Positions 4,824 to 6,776 of a stretch of 6,776 bases of DNA are shown in pieces. Origin of the DNA: Chloroflexota bacterium (lineage in GTDB: Bacteria; Chloroflexota; Dehalococcoidia; Lucifugimonadales; Australimonadaceae). The stretch is taken from positions 4,620 to 11,395 of the forward strand of contig JAPPFU010000207.1 in assembly GCA_028875085.1 (NCBI GenBank). Reading direction: 5' to 3'. The position numbers and the translations under genes are program-made. Position 1 is the stretch's first letter. Every line of letters begins with the position of its first letter. The notes below the pieces were generated by a model that worked only from the letters and a program-made list of their open reading frames with translations, ran no database searches and was not told the DNA's origin.

Positions 4824-5606
4824 ATGGTCGCCAAACGCCTCCGCGCCCTCCAACGCGGCGAAAGCGTCAACCTCGATCGCCACGACGTAGCGCCCGACTC
4901 TCCCCACGCCCGCGCCTTCGTCGAGCGCGCCGAGATGGGCGACGGCTGGCTGCACCCCGCCGCATCCAACTTCACCTTCGTCGTCGAACTCGCCCTCGAC
5001 GACCAACGCGCCTACGGTGTCTACAAGCCCGAGCGTGGCGAGCGGCCGCTCTGGGATTTCCCCCCCGGCCTCTACCGCCGCGAGTGCGCCGCCTACGAAC
5101 TCTCGCTTCTGCTCGGCTGGCCCATCGCGCCGCCGACCGTCGTCCGCGACGGCGAACTCGGCGTCGGCTCGCTCCAACTCTTCGTGCCGCCGCGCCCCGA
5201 CTCCCACTTCTTCAGCCTCCGCGACGACCATCTTGAAGAGGCACTCCGCATGGCCGTCTTCGACCTGGTGGCCAACAACGCCGACCGCAAGGGCGGCCAC
5301 TGCTTCGTCGCGCAGACGGGCGGCGTGTGGGGCATCGACCACGGCCTCACCCTCCACGCCGAGCACAAGCTCCGCACCGTCATATGGGACTTCGCCGGCA
5401 ATCCCGTTCCGCAGCCGCTGCTGGACGACCTTGCTCGCCTCAGCTCCCTGCTCGACGCGCCCGCGCACGGTGCTGCTAGCGCCCTCACCGGCCTGCTTGC
5501 CCCGGACGAGACCGACGCGCTCCGCGAGCGCGTCCGCCGTCTGCTCGCCGACCCGGTGATGCCTGCGCCCACCTCCCACCGCGACCTGCCCTATCCCTGG
5601 CTCTAG
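4824..5606 (+). CDS. SCO1664 family protein, PI3/4-kinase-like fold (TIGR03843 type)
   Basis: The 260-residue protein matches the SCO1664 family of unknown function. Visible motifs are SNFTFVVEL (48-56), VYKPERGERPLWDFPPGLYRRE (66-87), VFDLVANNADRKGGHCF (145-161), GVWGIDHGLTLHAEHKLRTVIW (167-188) and the C-terminal HRDLPYPWL. The layout resembles PI4-kinase/HipA-like folds: K68 would be the ATP lysine, the NNADRKGGH run the catalytic loop and the Asp of IDHG the metal ligand. These roles are inference by analogy, and no substrate is known. The start is uncertain. I took ATG at 4824, while GTG at 4806 adds MYPPPP; neither has a clear Shine-Dalgarno. The family commonly neighbours DUF3090, which here sits 1.2 kb upstream on the same strand. 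Its stop TAG overlaps the purM stop. Confidence 0.83.
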   Translation: MVAKRLRALQRGESVNLDRHDVAPDSPHARAFVERAEMGDGWLHPAASNFTFVVELALDDQRAYGVYKPERGERPLWDFPPGLYRRECAAYELSLLLGWPIAPPTVVRDGELGVGSLQLFVPPRPDSHFFSLRDDHLEEALRMAVFDLVANNADRKGGHCFVAQTGGVWGIDHGLTLHAEHKLRTVIWDFAGNPVPQPLLDDLARLSSLLDAPAHGAASALTGLLAPDETDALRERVRRLLADPVMPAPTSHRDLPYPWL

Positions 5607-6709
5607 CGCGCTCCCCGCTCCACGAACCGCCCGCCCTGGCTCACCAGGTGATACGGCTCCACCTCCACGCGGCGCGGGCCGTCGGTAACCGCGCCGATGA
5701 CCTGCGCGTCTCCCTCGGCGCTCCGCAGCGCCGCTAGCGCGTCGTCCGCCGCCTCTCGCGGGACGATGGCGCAGAAGCCGACGCCCATATTGAAGACGCG
5801 GAATATCTCCGCCGCCTCCACGTCGCCCGCCTCGCGGATCGCCTCGAACACCGGCGGCGCGGGCGGCAGCGCGTCCACGCGGTAGCCCACCTCGGCGTTG
5901 AGGCGCGCGAGGTTCAGCAAGCCGCCGCCGCTGACGTGCGCCAGGCCGTGGACGGGAACGTCCGACTTCAGCAGCGCCAGCGCCTCCGGAACATAGATAT
6001 GCGTCGGGCGCAGCAACTCCTCCCCGACGGTCGCCCCGCACTGCGGCAGCGGACGGTCGATCCCCGCTCCGTCCACCAGCAGCGCACGCCTCGCCAGCGT
6101 CAACCCGTTCGCGTGGATGCCGTCGCTCGCCATGCCGATGATGGCGTCGCCCGGGCGCACGGCGGAGCCGTCGATAGGCTCGCGCCCCTCGATGACGCCC
6201 AACGCCGTCCCCGCGATGTCGAACGCGTAGCCCGGCCGCGGCCCGGTCAGCGTGTCCGGGTGCTGCGACACCTCGCCGCCGACGATCGCGACGCCTGCGC
6301 GCTCGGCCGCCGCCGCCATCCCCTTTCCCAACGCCTCCAGCAGATCGGCGCGCGGCTCCTGCACGCTGATGTAATCGAGCAGAGCGACGGGACGCGCACC
6401 CACGCACAGCACGTCGTTCACGTTGACCGCCACGCAGTCCCAGCCGATCGACTCGTAGCGCCCCGCCAGTTGCGCCACCGCCGCCTTGCTCCCCACCCCG
6501 TCCGTCGAGACGGCGAGGTTGAGCGTCTCCGTCAGCCGCAGCACCGCGGCGAAGAACCCCTCCCCGGACAGGGGCGCCCCCGCCCCCTTGGGCAAGCCGA
6601 GCGTCCGGCGCGTCCAACGCAGCAACCCCTCTAGCGCCTCCGCCGCCGCGTCGTCGTCCACCCCTGCCGCCGCGTACGTCAATCCAACCCCCTGCTCCTT
6701 CTCTCCCAT
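5603..6709 (-). CDS. purM: Phosphoribosylformylglycinamidine cyclo-ligase (AIR synthetase)
   Basis: This cytoplasmic enzyme closes the imidazole ring in the fifth step of de novo purine synthesis: FGAM + ATP gives AIR + ADP + Pi. The 368-residue product shows LTYAAAGVD (10-18), the ATP-grasping run AVSTDGVGSK (66-75), VNVNDVLCVGARPVALLDY (95-113), VGGEVSQHP (143-151), GMASDGIHANGL (192-203), RPTHIYV (234-240), HVSGGGLLNLARL (258-270) and FRVFNMGVGF (303-312), all in family order. The length is slightly above the usual 340-350, mostly at the C-terminus (VEPYHLVSQGGRFVERGAR). ATG at 6709 lacks a clear Shine-Dalgarno. A TTG ten codons in is an alternative, and upstream sequence runs into a poor-quality poly-G end. 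Its substrate chain begins with PRPP, the product of prs in this window. It ends tail to tail with the SCO1664-family gene. Confidence 0.95.
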   Translation of the reverse strand: MGEKEQGVGLTYAAAGVDDDAAAEALEGLLRWTRRTLGLPKGAGAPLSGEGFFAAVLRLTETLNLAVSTDGVGSKAAVAQLAGRYESIGWDCVAVNVNDVLCVGARPVALLDYISVQEPRADLLEALGKGMAAAAERAGVAIVGGEVSQHPDTLTGPRPGYAFDIAGTALGVIEGREPIDGSAVRPGDAIIGMASDGIHANGLTLARRALLVDGAGIDRPLPQCGATVGEELLRPTHIYVPEALALLKSDVPVHGLAHVSGGGLLNLARLNAEVGYRVDALPPAPPVFEAIREAGDVEAAEIFRVFNMGVGFCAIVPREAADDALAALRSAEGDAQVIGAVTDGPRRVEVEPYHLVSQGGRFVERGAR

Positions 6710-6761
6710 ACCCGCGGCATGGAGGGGGGACCCATACCACCCGCCTGGTGCCCGCGGGGCC

Positions 6762-6776
6762 GGGGGGGGGGGGGGG
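6762..6776. other. Terminal 15-G homopolymer, probable sequencing artefact
   Basis: The window ends in 15 consecutive G after GCGGGGCC. A homopolymer G run exactly at a contig end is typical of no-signal calls in two-colour sequencing. The upstream region of purM should not be interpreted from it. Confidence 0.6.

Noticed and set aside
5635..5648. CCTGG-CTCA-CCAGG inverted repeat
   Set aside because: It lies within well-supported purM coding sequence near the C-terminus and is short enough to arise by codon choice.
4668..6740. 690-residue open frame on the minus strand
   Set aside because: It is Gly/Arg/Ala-rich shadow sequence lying over purM and the SCO1664-family gene, typical of high-GC DNA.
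1..6776. CRISPR arrays, tRNA or rRNA genes, insertion sequences
   Set aside because: No spaced direct repeats, cloverleaf candidates, transposase motifs or terminal inverted repeats were seen on either strand.

Overview
This is a high-GC bacterial chromosomal segment of ordinary housekeeping and accessory metabolic genes. I see no phage, transposase, CRISPR array, tRNA or rRNA. Two poorly characterised families, DUF3090 (SCO1663-like) and the SCO1664 family, are both present. They are best known from Actinomycetota and Chloroflexota. The PRPP synthetase has a glycine-poor N-terminal motif (FKFTNDNTFVRI) that I associate with Chloroflexota-type enzymes. I therefore lean to Chloroflexota, probably a metagenome-derived contig, with Actinomycetota or Armatimonadota as alternatives. 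A 15-base G run ends the window and looks like a contig-end artefact.

Layout. Bases 1-930 (+) hold the 3' part of an RNase D gene. It converges on an oxaloacetate decarboxylase-type PEP mutase/isocitrate lyase superfamily gene (944-1804, -). Upstream of that, on the same strand, is a 61-residue membrane protein gene (1874-2059, -), followed by a clear intrinsic terminator at 1824-1852. A 136-bp divergent promoter region (2060-2195) separates this from a rightward pair. The first gene is prs (ribose-phosphate pyrophosphokinase, 2196-3139), whose reading frame is broken near 2736-2803. The second is the DUF3090 gene (3136-3624), whose GTG start overlaps the prs stop. A leftward ctaB (heme O synthase, 3738-4628) follows. 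Next comes a rightward SCO1664-family kinase-like gene (4824-5606), which shares its stop palindrome CTAG with a leftward purM (5603-6709).

How the genes relate. Prs makes PRPP, the starting substrate of de novo purine synthesis, and PurM catalyses the fifth step of that pathway, although they are not in one operon here. CtaB makes heme O for heme-copper oxidases and so suggests aerobic or microaerobic respiration; no oxidase subunit is visible. The DUF3090 and SCO1664 families are usually close neighbours, and here they sit on the same strand but are separated by the inverted ctaB.

The points most worth checking are the broken prs frame, the DUF3090/SCO1664 pair split by ctaB, a REP-like CATTCC...GGGAATC palindrome with a GAAA loop at 3661-3680, and a strand-dependent codon choice (Leu CTC in + genes, CTG in - genes). 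I found nothing that amounts to a convincing new multi-gene system.
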